Shown here: positions 47,607-57,770 of the stretch, piece after piece
How the letters are laid out: every line of letters starts with the position of its first letter
Numbering within the stretch: the first letter of the stretch is position 1
Assembly (NCBI RefSeq): GCF_040712315.1
Contig: NC_134013.1
Location: 64,573,501 to 64,637,500 of the forward strand
Source of the DNA: Castanea sativa
Lineage: Eukaryota; Streptophyta; Magnoliopsida; Fagales; Fagaceae
DNA: 64,000 nucleotides
Direction: 5' to 3'
Notes under the pieces: generated by a model
What the model was told of the DNA's origin: nothing
The model's input: the letters and a program-made list of their open reading frames with translations, nothing else
Database searches by the model: none
Program-made: the position numbers and the translations under genes

Positions 47607-50367
47607 TGTTGACACCTCATTTTGCAACCCACATTTAATCTCACATGGAGGGTAAAAGGGTAATCTCACCTTAGAAATATGCATCTTGATTCTAGTCATT
47701 AGATCATTAATTTCATTTCATCAAAATGATCTTGATGTTGTAATGGTCAAATCGACTGGTTATAAGTCTTAATCGAACCATCAGATTGAAAGTTATTATC
47801 AAATCAAGTTTTGATGGTTGAGATGCACTATCACAAATTGAGTCCGACTATATGTAATTATGAAAAATTGATTCCAATTGGTTATAATTATAATCAATTT
47901 GAGATTAATGACGTGTCATAATTTGATTGCCTAGGACTACATTTTATGGTAAGGTTGCACACACTTAATTAATTAGATAGTCAAGCATTAATTATTCAGT
48001 GAGTAATTTGTGCAATTATCTTTTAATTATGGTAAATTTGGACCTAATAAAGTCTGAAATGGGAATGATTGGAGCCTATTAATGTTAATTGGAAATTAAT
48101 TTGGGACCTATTAATGTTAATTGTGCTAAAATTATTTTCTAACAAATGACCTCTGCTCACTATTTCATTGATATCTCTCAGAATATTTTGAATCTGTGAA
48201 TGAGGTTAATTTTCCTAGAAACTAGACATCCGGAGCTTCAATTTGAGCATAAACACGAGACAATTTCGATCAGAATTGAGTAAGATATGATTTTTTTAAG
48301 TTGGTTCTACAGGCTGTTACAGTAGCTACGGAAAAACCGAATTTTGCTTACTCCTCACTCCCACCAATCTTTACATTTAATGCATCAAATTTTCCCAAGG
48401 GTTGAAATAAGGTCTAGGTTCATGATTCCTTGTCAAACCTCATTAAATGACATTCCATTCATATTTTCTCCACTACTGCTATATAAACCCCCCCTCCTCT
48501 CCTCCATTCCAAGACACAAAAACTCCCTCTCTTCTCCTCTCTTGAGTTCTAGGGAAGTTAAGGGTCATCAAATAGCCCATTGCCCATAACCCGACCCAGA
48601 AACCCGACGGCCCACCAGGCTAATGGGCGGCCTGGCCCGTTGTTATTGAGGCTCATGAGTAGCCCACTAGCTCAGTGGGTTAGGCCGTGGACTAGTTTTT
48701 ATGCCCATGGGTACCTGGTGGGCTAGCCCAGTAGCCCAACCCGTTGGCCTAACTTGTTGGCCCAACCCAATAACTTATAATTCATAACAAAAATATATAG
48801 GAAGTGTATGAAGGATTGATCTTGAAATATAATAGAGGAATTTCTTAAGAAAACTCCCTCAACCACTAAGATATTCAAAGTAATTGTGCTAAACTTAGTT
48901 TACTAAATATATATTTTTCTAGTAGTCTAGCAAATTTGAATTAACCATTTGACTTTTTTATTTATTAAAGATTAAAAAAAAACTATTTAAAGACTTAATA
49001 AAAAAAATTAAATAGGTTTCCATCAACAAAACAAAAATAAAATAGATTTGACTATAAAAAATTTGTAATTAAGTATTAAATTCTTTAATTCTTTCCTTTT
49101 AAAAAATAGATTGATTATTCCCTTATAAAAAATTGATTATTTCTTTATAAAAATAATAAAATAATATGCCAACACAAGCCCATGGGTAACGCATTAGGCC
49201 CAACCCGATAGCCCAGTTCATTAAAGACAAAATGGGCGTTGCCCATGAGTAGGATCATGGGTTGAGGTTTTCTCTTTCGGCCCAGCCCGACCTGACCCGT
49301 TAACTAGTTAATAGCCCATTATGCCCAGCCCATTTGTGCCCATGGGCCAAGTAAAAATGGGTCGGGTCGGCCCGACCCAGCCCATTGACGACCCTTAAGG
49401 GAAGTAGAGTAGTCTTCTCATATCTTGATTTTCCTGAGACTCAAGGTATTGAGTGAGACTCACTCTTCATCTCCTAACTTTATTTTCCTCTACCCTTAGG
49501 ACCTCTACCAAGAGTCTTCGATCTTGCATGAAGGTATAACTCATTTCCCTAACTTGTTTTTTGTGTTGCCATGATGAGAATTTAGGATTAAAGCATGATA
49601 GTAATTATTTAAATTCCCTTGAACATGTTTGAATGTTCTTAAATGTTCTTATGTGTTCTTCATATGTTCTTGGTTTTTCATCACATGTTCATGTATAACA
49701 CTAATTTTGATCTTAAATCCACATCAAAAACATGAAAAAAGATGTTTGTTTAATAACTCTTTCAAATTCTTGAATCAAGGATATCATCATTCACACACAT
49801 TCACTAGAATTTATTTTTCAATCCAAATGAAATGCTTAGTATATTGAATTAGGGTTTATCACATGCACACACATTAAATTCAACATGCAAATTGATTGAC
49901 ATATTGGATGATATGATATGAATATTGGTCACCATAGTCTAGAGGACCAGTTTCACCGGGCAATGTGGCTATCTAACACCTTCCCACCTTATAACATAGC
50001 CTCTGAACTTAGATCAAGGGTTGATAGATCAATGCTTATCCTTGTAATTTTTAATTTCTAGATTATAACTAGGAAACAAAGCCATGTACTTTATCTTAGA
50101 TTGTATCTAGGACCAAAGACATGTAATTTCCTATGATCAATGTAAATTCAATTTCAAATTAATAAAATGAGGAATTTTTCAATTTTGGTTTTCTTATTTA
50201 TTCCAATAATTATATAAGTGGCGACTCCATTGTAAAACTCTTAATCTAAAGGGGAAAATATAATCAGTTGAATCTCCATTTTGAGAGGCAATAACACGAC
50301 TTCATCCATTTACATGGGTTTGGCCCAACACCCCAAAAAAAGGGAGCCGAAGGCGTGGTCTCTCACA
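47607..50367. mobile_element. solo LTR of a Tat/Ogre-like Gypsy element
   Basis: It starts TGTTGACACCTCATTTTGC and ends GTGGTCTCTCACA. A perfect 5-bp duplication CACGG is at 47602-47606 and 50368-50372. The length is 2761 bp, or about 1914 bp without the nested hAT element. Near the right end there is TAAGTGGCGACTCC, which resembles the tRNA-Arg primer-binding site of Tat/Ogre elements. The right boundary set by CACGG places this motif inside the repeat, which is unexplained. No gag or pol sequence is present. Confidence 0.7.
48559..49397. mobile_element. hAT-type MITE nested in the LTR
   Basis: 839 bp with ends TAAGGGTCATCAA and TTGACGACCCTTA and the 8-bp duplication AGGGAAGT at 48551-48558 and 49398-49405. 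It is rich in GGGCC and CCCAACCCG motifs in both orientations near the ends. There is no coding capacity. Confidence 0.88.
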
Positions 50368-50372
50368 CACGG

Positions 50373-52679
50373 TATAGTTTACATTCGTGCAAATATGAGG
50401 TAATACACTCGTGACTGGTCTAACTGCATGGAAGGTACAAACCGTTGGGGTTGCACTTGTAAAGTGGAAACCTAAATTTTTTTAAAAAAAAAAGGTACAA
50501 TGTTATATTGGTAATTCTGAATTTATTTTCATGTAATTTGAATAATTGTAGATATTATTAGGACATTAATAAATTTTGATCTCACAATGCACATTGCCTT
50601 CCAAAGTATCATTAGAAATATGAGATTGTTGCTAGGTTAGTGGAGGATGATCGAATGGCCTAGGCTCTATTTCAAATATATCCTACATTAAATGCTACAA
50701 TGAATTAAAAACAAATGAATATGAAGATACTTTGGCAACATCCATTACCTCTATATTAGTAGAAAATTGTCTATAAATCAAACTAAATTAACCTTTTTTT
50801 TATTGAGAGAACCTCTATGATATTAATGAATTGACAATAAAGTAATATTAAGATCTTGGTCAACCCTAAATTAAATATAATATATGAAATTAATCATAAT
50901 CATAATCATAATCATACTCATAATTGGAATGGAATCAACCCTGATTATCGTATTCTTAAATTCATACACACGTAATACAAAGTAAAATGTAAACATTGAG
51001 ATTTTCACAATATCTTTATTATATAAACACTGAGATTAAAAAATTACAATATCTGAAGACATATTTTTTACAAACCATATGTGTAAGAAAATAATTTCCA
51101 ATTAAATTAGAGGACTGAGAAGCTTACTACAATTGCAATATGAAGTGAAGAAATGTAGAAATTATAGTGATACTTGCAAGAAAAGAAAGAAAAAAAAAAA
51201 CACAATAAGATAATCATATATATCTTCTATTAAAAAAAAAAAGATAATCTTAAGTAAAAAATAATAAAATTTATATATAGTGATAACTACAATTTTTTAT
51301 GCTAAATATTAAATATAACTTACAATACTTGTAGTTCATTATGAAATTGAAAGAAACTTAAATAAAGGCTTTATCAAGCTAAATTTTTAATAATAGTAAT
51401 AGTTTTAATAAAAATAATCTAACACACAATAATTACCTATTAACTATAATATAACCATATATAATATTTACAATATAATAGCGTTTTCTTCTTAAAAAAA
51501 GACAATATATTAGTGTATAATATTTACAAAGCATGTATACAATAATAGTATTCTCATGCATCCATGCAATAATAGATAAATATGTCTATTATTGTATAAT
51601 TTTCGTTATTATTATTACACCTAAAACTTAGATTTTTTATTTATTTATGAGCATATACTAGCCTTTTTTTTTTTTTTTTTGGTTTTCTTGAATCATACAT
51701 GTTTATTATAGGCTAACAAAGTAAGTGCTTCTTTTAAGGAAAATTGATGTCAAATTTAAAATATATTTTTGCTATATGAAATTTTAGACAAAAATTCGTG
51801 GCCAAATAATTTAAAACATATTATACAAATTAGTTCATGTTGCAAAACACATGATACAAAAACAAGATTTTCATACTTAGCCACGTCCCTAAAACATATC
51901 AATATGAGTATTCTAAAAAGAAAAGTAACTAATTAATAGATGTAACTCACCTTGTGAGAGATAAAGAATGGATAAATACCTTATAAAAAAAAAGAATGGA
52001 TAAATATTTTCAAGTGTTGTTCTTAGAGTCGTTTGTAGAATGTATAACATGTATAAATTGTAGATGGTTGATAGAATTTTGAGGGGAATAAGAGTAGAGA
52101 AGAAGGTTGATAGAATTTTTAGGGGAAAAAGAGTGGAGAATAAGAAGTAAAGACTTCAATCAGCATTTGTGCTATTTAAATAGGATGTAAGTTCCATATA
52201 AATTAAATTCTTAGATTTTAAGTTTAACTATATCATCCAATTGACCAAATACAACACAACAAAGACTGAGATGGGACAATACTTTGATATAAACAAGTTA
52301 GTTAACTATACACACAGTCATTTTTACTTTTTTTTTTTTAGTGTGTTGGCAAAGAATCTCTACAAAAAAAAAAAAAAAAACTCTACACATGTAATCTACA
52401 CACATGCAAAATACAAAAAATCTTTGTTCTTCACTAGTTCATTGGGCAAAACATACACAGGATTCTCTGTTTCTTTGTTTTTTAACAGTGTGCGAGTAAA
52501 TCAATCATCTTTTTCTTTCACAATTTTTTCTCTCTTTGGCATGCATGCAAGCATAAGTTTTGCAACCTATTCACAGATTAGTACACAAAATAAGAATTTT
52601 GCAAAGAATAAGAATAATTTTTACTATTTGAAATGTTACATAGATCTCCAGTAAAATATTTATTTTACAATGTACAAAT
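50373..52679. other. AT-rich interior of the second MULE, no gene seen
   Basis: Long AT-rich stretch with simple repeats (for example (AATCAT)n near 50890-50925). No supported frame. Confidence 0.4.
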
Positions 52680-52684
52680 TTGAC

Positions 52685-52975
52685 CGCCTATCTCTCTCTC
52701 TCCTCCTATTCTTTTTTTTTCTCTCTCCACTCTCCTCCAATTTTGGCCAATCCATTGCCACAATTCCTTTTTTTTTTTTTTCCTCTTTCCTCCTTTTCGA
52801 GCACTCCTCTATTTTGGGCAACTTTCATGTTGGGCATGAATTTCGGCAATAACATCACCAAAATTCATTTTTCTCTCTCCCCACCACCACATCATTTCTC
52901 TCTCCTCTCTCCTCTCTCCTACTTTTTCTTAGAATTTCGGTTGTGGTATTGCCGAAATTCACTTCTCTCCTCATT
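52685..52975. repeat. palindrome array in right TIR of the second MULE
   Basis: Modules near 52737, 52838 and 52931 (for example GAATTTCGG...GGTATTGCCGAAATTC) are mirrored relative to 46975-47255. They are separated by pyrimidine-rich CTCTCTCC stretches. Confidence 0.7.
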
Positions 52976-53394
52976 TTTCCAAATAAGTCAAAACAAGTTT
53001 AAACAGTGCAAATATTCAACCAAAAAAATCTTTAATTGATACTACTAACAACAACAATGTTACCACTAACTATAAATCATTACTTTACTAAAATAATAGT
53101 TAAATTATTATTATTATCATTTTTGGGGTTTGTGATTTTCGAAAATGGGAAGAATAAATTTTATTTTAGGATAAAAATAATAATTTTCATTTTAGCATAA
53201 CATATTAAAGAGAGGTCACGCGCAGAAAATTGGAGATATGTATTTTAAATTCATTAATAAATTAAACAACACATCCAACTCAGTCACCAGAATAGCAGAA
53301 GTGATTCATAAAAAAGAATTAAAAAAAAAAAAAAAGAATAGCAGAAGTGAGAATATGTACATATTACAGAATATTTAGCAAAAATCAAGTCAAT

Positions 53395-53520
53395 ATTCAT
53401 TTACCTTCTTACCCACACCGCCCATCCCAAGATTTCATCCGATGGCACTGTGTCCATACAAATGCCGTCTCTCCATAACGGGGTATTTGTATGCTTCAAA
53501 TTCTTCGAGTAAAGAGAAAG
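53395..53520 (-). pseudogene. second copy of the unidentified exon at 39.9 kb
   Basis: The minus-strand frame reads EFEAYKYPVMERRHLYGHSAIG, then a stop, then NLGMGGVGKK. It aligns with MYGHNVIISNLGIGRRCQQ at 39950-39890, and the nucleotide match includes TCTCCATAAC. The family is not recognised. Confidence 0.35.
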
Positions 53521-53795
53521 AAAGAAGATATGATGCAGAAGAATTCCACACCAAATTTGATCTGCTAAAATAGTGGGACTGGTTCTGGGGAAGTGAGTTA
53601 ACGCAAGAACAGAGATATATATAGAGCTTGGCTTAGAAATAGGACGAAAATTGAAATTTGATTCAAGAAGATTTGAAGTCTGGGTTTAATACAGAAACAA
53701 AAACAAAATCTGGGAAACAGAACTAAAGAGATTCGAACCTGTCATACCTTTATCTCATTTTAGTCACGAGAGTGAGATTCATACTTTTCAGACCC

Positions 53796-54105
53796 TTATG
53801 GCCTTATGTGATTTTGGATCTTCCTACCTACCGGCAGTGATGAAAACTGAAAAAGGTTGTTAATAATAGATTCTTTTTGTTGATTATTTTCTAAATGTAA
53901 TTTTTCTTCTTCTGCATGTAAAAAAGGAATAAATAACTCAATCAAATTACGTGAGGCTTCATGAAGTGCTTCTTTAGGAGTTAAACTTCCATTTGTCCAT
54001 ATTTCGAGAAAAAGTATCTCTTGTTTTTCATTCCCATTTACATAAGAATGAGTACTATGGTTTGCATTTCGAATAGGCATGAATACAACATCGATAGGAT
54101 AACTT
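53796..54105 (-). pseudogene. rpoA: plastid-derived rpoA fragment (NUPT)
   Basis: The minus-strand frame has [58 protein letters not shown] and [10 protein letters not shown]. This is the middle of the plastid RNA polymerase alpha subunit, close to the end of the N-terminal dimerisation domain. The rest of the gene is missing on both sides. It is non-functional in the nucleus. Confidence 0.9.
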
Positions 54106-54108
54106 CCG

Positions 54109-54214
54109 TCCCATAACCTAGAATTTGATCTTCATTATCTAAATGAATCCGAAGCATACCATTCGGAAGTGATTCAGGAATTAAACTTTCATGAATCCAG
54201 TTTTATTTTTTCAT
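54109..54214 (-). pseudogene. infA: plastid-derived infA fragment (NUPT)
   Basis: On the minus strand from ATG 54214-54212 the frame reads MKK, a stop, then [24 protein letters not shown] and QILGY. This is the N-terminal half of plastid initiation factor IF-1. It joins rpoA sequence directly, although in plastid genomes rps11 and rpl36 normally lie between them. Confidence 0.85.
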
Positions 54215-54394
54215 TCGCGGTAAAACCTCCTTGAAGTATTAACTAATGTAAGAGGAGAGTGAGAATAGAAACCCGTTCTTTATCTTTTTTTTTTTCACAA
54301 ATAGTAAAGTTCCATATCTTAATTTGGATATAAGAAAGCTTACCATATATAACACAAAATTTCTCCGCCGATTCCTTCTAGTCGAGCCTCTCGG

Positions 54395-54800
54395 TCCGTC
54401 ATTATACCCCAAATCTTCTTCAACATCTTTTTCTTGGTTTGAGAGAGATGCTTCAGGGTCCACTTGGTCCGTGAATTCTTTTTCTATTTGATTTCTATTT
54501 TCTAATTCAAGAGTTTTTTCATTTGATAATGTAAAACTTTTTTTTATTTCCAGTAATTCTTTTCAGTTTATTAACATTTTCGTTTACATTAAAATTTAAA
54601 CAAAAAAAGTAATTTGATTGGTATGACCTATGGTTTAGTCTTATATGTATTATAAAGTATCACAAATTTTGGGAAAACCAAAGTTCTAGATTCGATATGA
54701 GATGACTTAGTATTTCTTCATTCAATCCCATCCAATCAAAGAAAAAACCTTGTTGATTGGATGGGTTAATTTTCTAATCTTGATGAATCGTTAGATAAAA
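54395..54800 (-). pseudogene. ycf1: plastid-derived ycf1 (tic214) fragment (NUPT)
   Basis: Minus-strand frames read DWMGLNEEIL, ISNLELWFFPKFVILYNTYK, a TKP.VIPIKLL segment, NVNENVNKL and [20 protein letters not shown]. This is a central segment of the large plastid Ycf1 protein. Several frameshifts and stops are present. The stretch 54215-54395 between this and infA contains sequence I cannot assign. Confidence 0.8.
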
Positions 54801-54961
54801 AAAGTCTAAAAAAAAAGCTTATGATCACTGCTGGCCTCTCTGCTACTCAAAGTTTCCCTCTTTATCTTCAAACAACGCCCATGTATGGCCACAGAGAGTG
54901 CTGTCTTTTTCCTTTTGTTTTCTTTAGGTGAAGGTGAAGGTGAAAGGACTTACTACTTGTC

Positions 54962-55195
54962 ATGTCCACTATGAAAAGACTTGCTTTTTTCTCTTGCATT
55001 GCATGGAATACCACCTCTGCTGAAGCCAATGGTATAAAATGTCGTCTAAATCCTTTTGACCCTTTTTGGGCTGAGGTTTATGACCCTAGTTTAGACAAAT
55101 GGGAGGCCTTGGTTGAACTTGAACCTCCTGCTATAATTAGTGCCTGTTGCTCTACTTTGGGCCGAAGAATATTGTTGTTGCTTCTCAAAACTTAA
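54962..55195 (+). pseudogene. kelch-repeat (F-box/kelch-like) fragment
   Basis: The 77-residue frame contains RLNPFDPFWAEVYDPSLDKW and a WEALVELEPP segment. The pattern VYDPxxDKWE is that of kelch repeats in plant F-box/kelch proteins. No F-box or other blades are found nearby, and the frame ends where a small repeat begins. Confidence 0.5.
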
Positions 55196-55350
55196 GTACA
55201 GTACCTTACGTGCTGTTACTTAGGTTCTCCTCTTAAGATTCTGCCATGTGACTACTTAACTAAAAATTACACTTTCATTCTATGAAAAAAAATCCACATG
55301 TATAGCAGATTCTTAAGAGGTGAACCTAAGGAATAGCACCTAAGTCTTGC
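55190..55350. mobile_element. small foldback element related to 43126-44021
   Basis: The left part AACTTAAGTACAG...TTAGGTTCTCCTCTTAAGA mirrors the right part TCTTAAGAGGTGAACCTAAG...CACCTAAGTCTTG. There is no clear target duplication. Confidence 0.5.
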
Positions 55351-55758
55351 TCTTCTAAATATATGTACAATTAGTATTATGCCCGTGCAATGCATGGCTT
55401 AATAATAGAATTATATATAAATTTTAATATATATATTTTTGATAATATAATTAAATTTAATAATAAATAAAATAGTAAAAATATTTTTAAGATTATGGCA
55501 AGTTTTAAATTTCTAAAAGCTTTTAGTAGTAAATGGGCCGGGCTTTGCACGGATTTGGTCATAAACTTATAACATGAAAAATTTTATTGGGAAACACTAA
55601 TTAATGATTGAAGAGAAATGTTATACTGGTTGAACTAAGACATAACTTTTACTTATTCAAATAACAATTAAGGTGAAGTGGGGTGAGGAATAACAAATAA
55701 TAATAACATACCGGCATAATAACATTTATATTTAATTATAATGAAGCGCCTGCATCTC

Positions 55759-56117
55759 AAAGTGTCAAATTAATATCAACACTAAATATGCTAAGATGTT
55801 TATGTTTATTAATGTAAAAAAGCATAAAATTAATATCAACATCTAACACCCTACAATTACATGAATTATGATTAAAACAAAGTGTCAAATTAATATCAAC
55901 ACTAAACATGCTAAGATGTTTATGTTTATTAATGTAAAAAAGCATAAAATTAATATCAACATCTAACACCCTACAATTACATGAATTATGATTAAAACAA
56001 AGTGTCAAATTAATATCAACACTAAACATGCTAAGATGTTTATGTTAATTAATGTAAATAAGCATAAAAATAATATCAACATCTAACACCCTACAATTAC
56101 ATGAATTATGATTAAAA
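55759..56117 (+). repeat. 120-bp tandem triplication
   Basis: Three units starting at 55759, 55879 and 55999 (AAGTGTCAAATTAATATCAA) are nearly identical. Copy B at 58778-58895 has one unit only. Confidence 0.92.
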
Positions 56118-56189
56118 TTGACCTAATGCTTTTACTTTAACCCCAAGCAATCTGTTAAGCACCTTGAGAATTTAGCAAGGTTGATGTAT

Positions 56190-56470
56190 TGTGGTAGATC
56201 TCTTCGAGGGGATCTGGACCTCCTTAGAAGGAAGATAGGGATAAGAACAGAGATTGAGAGAGGAAGAGAGTAATTCAATCTTATTCAGCTTATCCCCTTC
56301 AATTACAACTTGCCCTCTTTTATACAACCCATCCAGTACACAAATCAATCCAACTGCCTAATTACCCTAACTATCTAACTGACTAAACCTAGCTATCAAG
56401 CATTGCCACTTATTCAATTATACAATTACACACAAGTACACAATTACACAACTACCCAAGTACTTATCAC
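56190..56470 (-). mobile_element. probable Copia-like LTR remnant
   Basis: Read on the minus strand it has a TATAAAAGAGGGCAAG promoter-like segment, AATTACTCTCTTCCTCTCTC, and GATCCCCTCGAAGAGATCTA before ACCACA. The insert is absent from copy B of the tandem duplication. Target duplications were not identified, so the ends are approximate. Confidence 0.45.
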
Positions 56471-57544
56471 AATTATCCCGAATTTACAAATTAAAACTAC
56501 CCAAATTTAAGAAATTTAAAATAAAAAAAATTGAAAGCAAAATTCACAATAACACACACATAAATATATAGACACAAAGAAACTCTGAATTCAATAATTA
56601 CAAACAATATTAATTTCTAGACATTAAAAATTTGGAATTAGTGTTAAAGTAAAGATACTCACATGAAAATTAAATTAAATTTGACAGCAAAGGGGGAGGC
56701 CGCGAAGTCATGGAGATTTCACATCACCTTAAATATCCATTGTTTTTACATCACTCTTTTTATATTTAATCAATTTTCTGTCTCCATTCTTTGTGGAGTG
56801 ATGTTCATTATCATGGTTTTGGATGCTCAAATCTTGGTCTCATGGCTACCTGTGGGATCTACACATATTGGAAAACAGATTTTTCAAAAAGTGACTAAGA
56901 TTTTTGTTAAAATTAATTTGTTAGTTTTCATGGAAGATAGACAATTGATTCTGAAAACCATAATAAACATAAAGTTAACAAAAATAACTTAAACAAAAGG
57001 CAACCCACACACAAAACATATTCAATTTGATGAAAAAAAATAAAGAGGGGAATTTTATGAAAAACAAAAAGAAAAAGGCAAATACATACATGCAAGTTTC
57101 AGAGGTAAGGTAAGTATGAGAATGAAAAAATATATCAAGAAACCGTACAGTAGGAAAAGGGAAAAATATACCAAACTGTATATATACCCCCACTTTTATA
57201 TTAGATAATTTTAAGTTGTGAAGAAGTTGATAACTTAATATGAACAAAAAGAAAAAAGAGTTTACGTAATTAAGAAGTCTATGTTAATTACATATTAGTT
57301 TTTTTTTTTTTACTTTATCCTAAAAAAATGGTTAATGTTATTAGATTGTTATTAGAATTGTTTTTAGTTTACGTTAAAGTTAATAAATATTAGCTATTTT
57401 TTGTTATTTATTCCAAAAGAAAAGAATTTTAAGAAGAAAAAAAATACTTTTAAATTTGTTACTTTATTATTAGGAAATAGATGATGTAGGAAAATGTTTA
57501 TCCAAAAAAACTAAAAAACTTAAGCTAGTAAAATTGTTACTTTA

Positions 57545-57583
57545 TAAAATTAAAAAAAAGAAGAAGAAGAAGAAGAAGAAGAA
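57545..57583. repeat. (AAG)n microsatellite
   Basis: About nine AAG units. A shorter run stands at the matching place in copy B (about 59329). Confidence 0.9.
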
Positions 57584-57770
57584 TTTCTTTAGAACACTTA
57601 TTGTTACTTTATCCAAAGAAGTTGATAAAGATAAAAAACTTTTTGTTTTTATCTAAGAACTTAAGTGAATGAATTTATTGAAAAATCTAAAAATATAAAA
57701 ATCTAAAAAAATTTCTGTAATTTGGTGAAGCCATTTGGCACAACCATAGCTTCTAACCCCAACTTTTATT

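Larger units (their letters stand above)
46894..53031 (-). mobile_element. second MULE, 6.1 kb, carrying a PMD fragment and nested insertions
   Basis: The left end GAGTCTTTTGGCTAAATATT and the reversed right end AGATTTTTTTGGTTGAATATT begin inverted repeats of about 360 bp (46894-47250 and 52680-53031). The flanks are TTAATTGAC (46885-46893) and TTAATTGAT (53032-53040), 8 of 9 identical. The paralogue at 44834 has TTAATTGAT unoccupied. Inside lie a PMD fragment and a solo LTR with a hAT element. Without the LTR the MULE would be about 3.4 kb. Confidence 0.65.
55392..57769. repeat. tandem segmental duplication, copy A
   Basis: Colinear with 57771-59555 over most of its length. Landmarks include GGCTTAATAATAGAATTATAT, GACATAACTTTTACTTATTC and, at the right end, CCCAACTTTTATTAT. 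It contains a 120-bp triplication and an LTR-like insert that copy B lacks. Confidence 0.75.

Noticed and set aside
52241..52654. 137-codon frame
   Set aside because: Poly-K and poly-F from A and T runs, located within AT-rich transposon DNA.
53395..53425. GMGGVGK, which looks like an NB-ARC P-loop
   Set aside because: No kinase-2, GLPL or LRR sequence around it. The motif lies in a short degenerate stretch whose paralogue at 39.9 kb lacks it.
55759..56117. Regular repeats resembling a CRISPR array
   Set aside because: The units are 120 bp and identical throughout, without repeat-spacer structure, and the DNA is plant nuclear.
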